This document shows, piece by piece, positions 63,894 through 64,000 of a DNA stretch of 64,000 bases. The notes beneath the pieces are model-generated. The model was not told the DNA's origin. It did no database searches and saw nothing but the letters and a program-made list of their open reading frames with translations. Source of the stretch: Acidobacteriota bacterium (lineage in GTDB: Bacteria > Acidobacteriota > Blastocatellia > Pyrinomonadales > Pyrinomonadaceae); contig QHXQ01000022.1 in the NCBI GenBank assembly GCA_003223935.1, forward strand, positions 1 to 64,000, written 5' to 3'. The translations under genes were made by a program, and so were the position numbers. Position 1 is the stretch's first letter; every line of letters starts with the position of its first letter.

Positions 63894-64000
63894 ACCGTCT
63901 TAACCAATCGCGGCGCAATCACGCGCGGCGTGATGGTCATGCGTGGCATCACGATGCGCGGTGTGCGGACTTTGATGCGCGGGAGCGTGAGCGCAATCGG
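63894..64000 (-). CDS. 3' end of a gene entering from the right edge
   Basis: The last 35 codons of a minus-strand frame ending ITPRVIAPRLVKTVLL and TGA. The visible part is rich in Arg, Pro, Val and Ile with a loose PRxxV/PRI repetition (LPRIKVRTPRIVMPRMTITP). No family can be named. Support is an open frame with a stop placed just outside the inverted repeat. Confidence 0.5.

Overview
The window looks like the chromosome of an acidobacterium, most likely near the Blastocatellia; that placement is inference. It rests on the GC-rich composition, Oar-like outer-membrane proteins with a carboxypeptidase-regulatory N-terminus, paired von Willebrand factor A (VWA) proteins, a secretin ending in a cohesin-like domain, and many ECF sigma factors. 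There is no rRNA, phage, insertion sequence or CRISPR array. One tRNA (Glu, CTC) is present.

Layout. 1-2215: 5'-part of guaB and a RodZ-like protein, both minus strand. 2529-9969: a bacterial microcompartment (BMC) locus with two BMC-H hexamer proteins, one BMC-P pentamer, a CoA-acylating aldehyde dehydrogenase with a long C-terminal extension, an ACT-domain protein with a cargo-like N-terminus, a tail-anchored zinc ribbon, a DUF711 protein, a small unknown and a POTRA protein; no classical signature lyase is seen. 10116-15393: DinB-like protein, NHL/PKD surface protein, BON protein and an ECF sigma/anti-sigma pair. 15459-20600 (minus): metal-transport cluster with tandem Nramp paralogues, an outer-membrane barrel protein and MgtE. 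20780-25364 (minus): two VWA proteins and a frameshifted secreted protein. 25690-33953: type II secretion/type IV pilus-like operon (F, E, D, two G-like pseudopilins, PilM). 34080-37947: two consecutive ECF sigma/anti-sigma modules with a bactofilin-like membrane protein and a Spy-like protein. 38074-43558: secreted and outer-membrane proteins. 43671-48389: rsmI and a 1265-residue Nfn-like flavoprotein fusion. 48624-55340: tRNA-Glu, a second Oar-like protein, a lipoprotein, a DsbA-like protein and a Fn3/PKD protein with a broken signal peptide. 55758-60108 (minus): aroA-aroK-rtcB, with a 322-residue intein in RtcB. 60345-64000: RsbW/RsbV-like pair, DUF2062 protein, a TPR protein and a partial gene.

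The most striking feature is a dispersed family of about 75-100 nt intergenic hairpins. Their arms are degenerate tandem arrays of 7-mers, and the word differs from hairpin to hairpin. They often fill the whole gap from a stop codon to the next start, and several end 3-6 nt before an ATG that has no Shine-Dalgarno sequence. In two pseudopilin genes the same type of repeat has become coding and supplies most of the prepilin leader peptide. The second highlight is the BMC locus, whose only enzyme-like candidates are the aldehyde dehydrogenase and DUF711, next to an ACT protein that appears to carry an encapsulation peptide.
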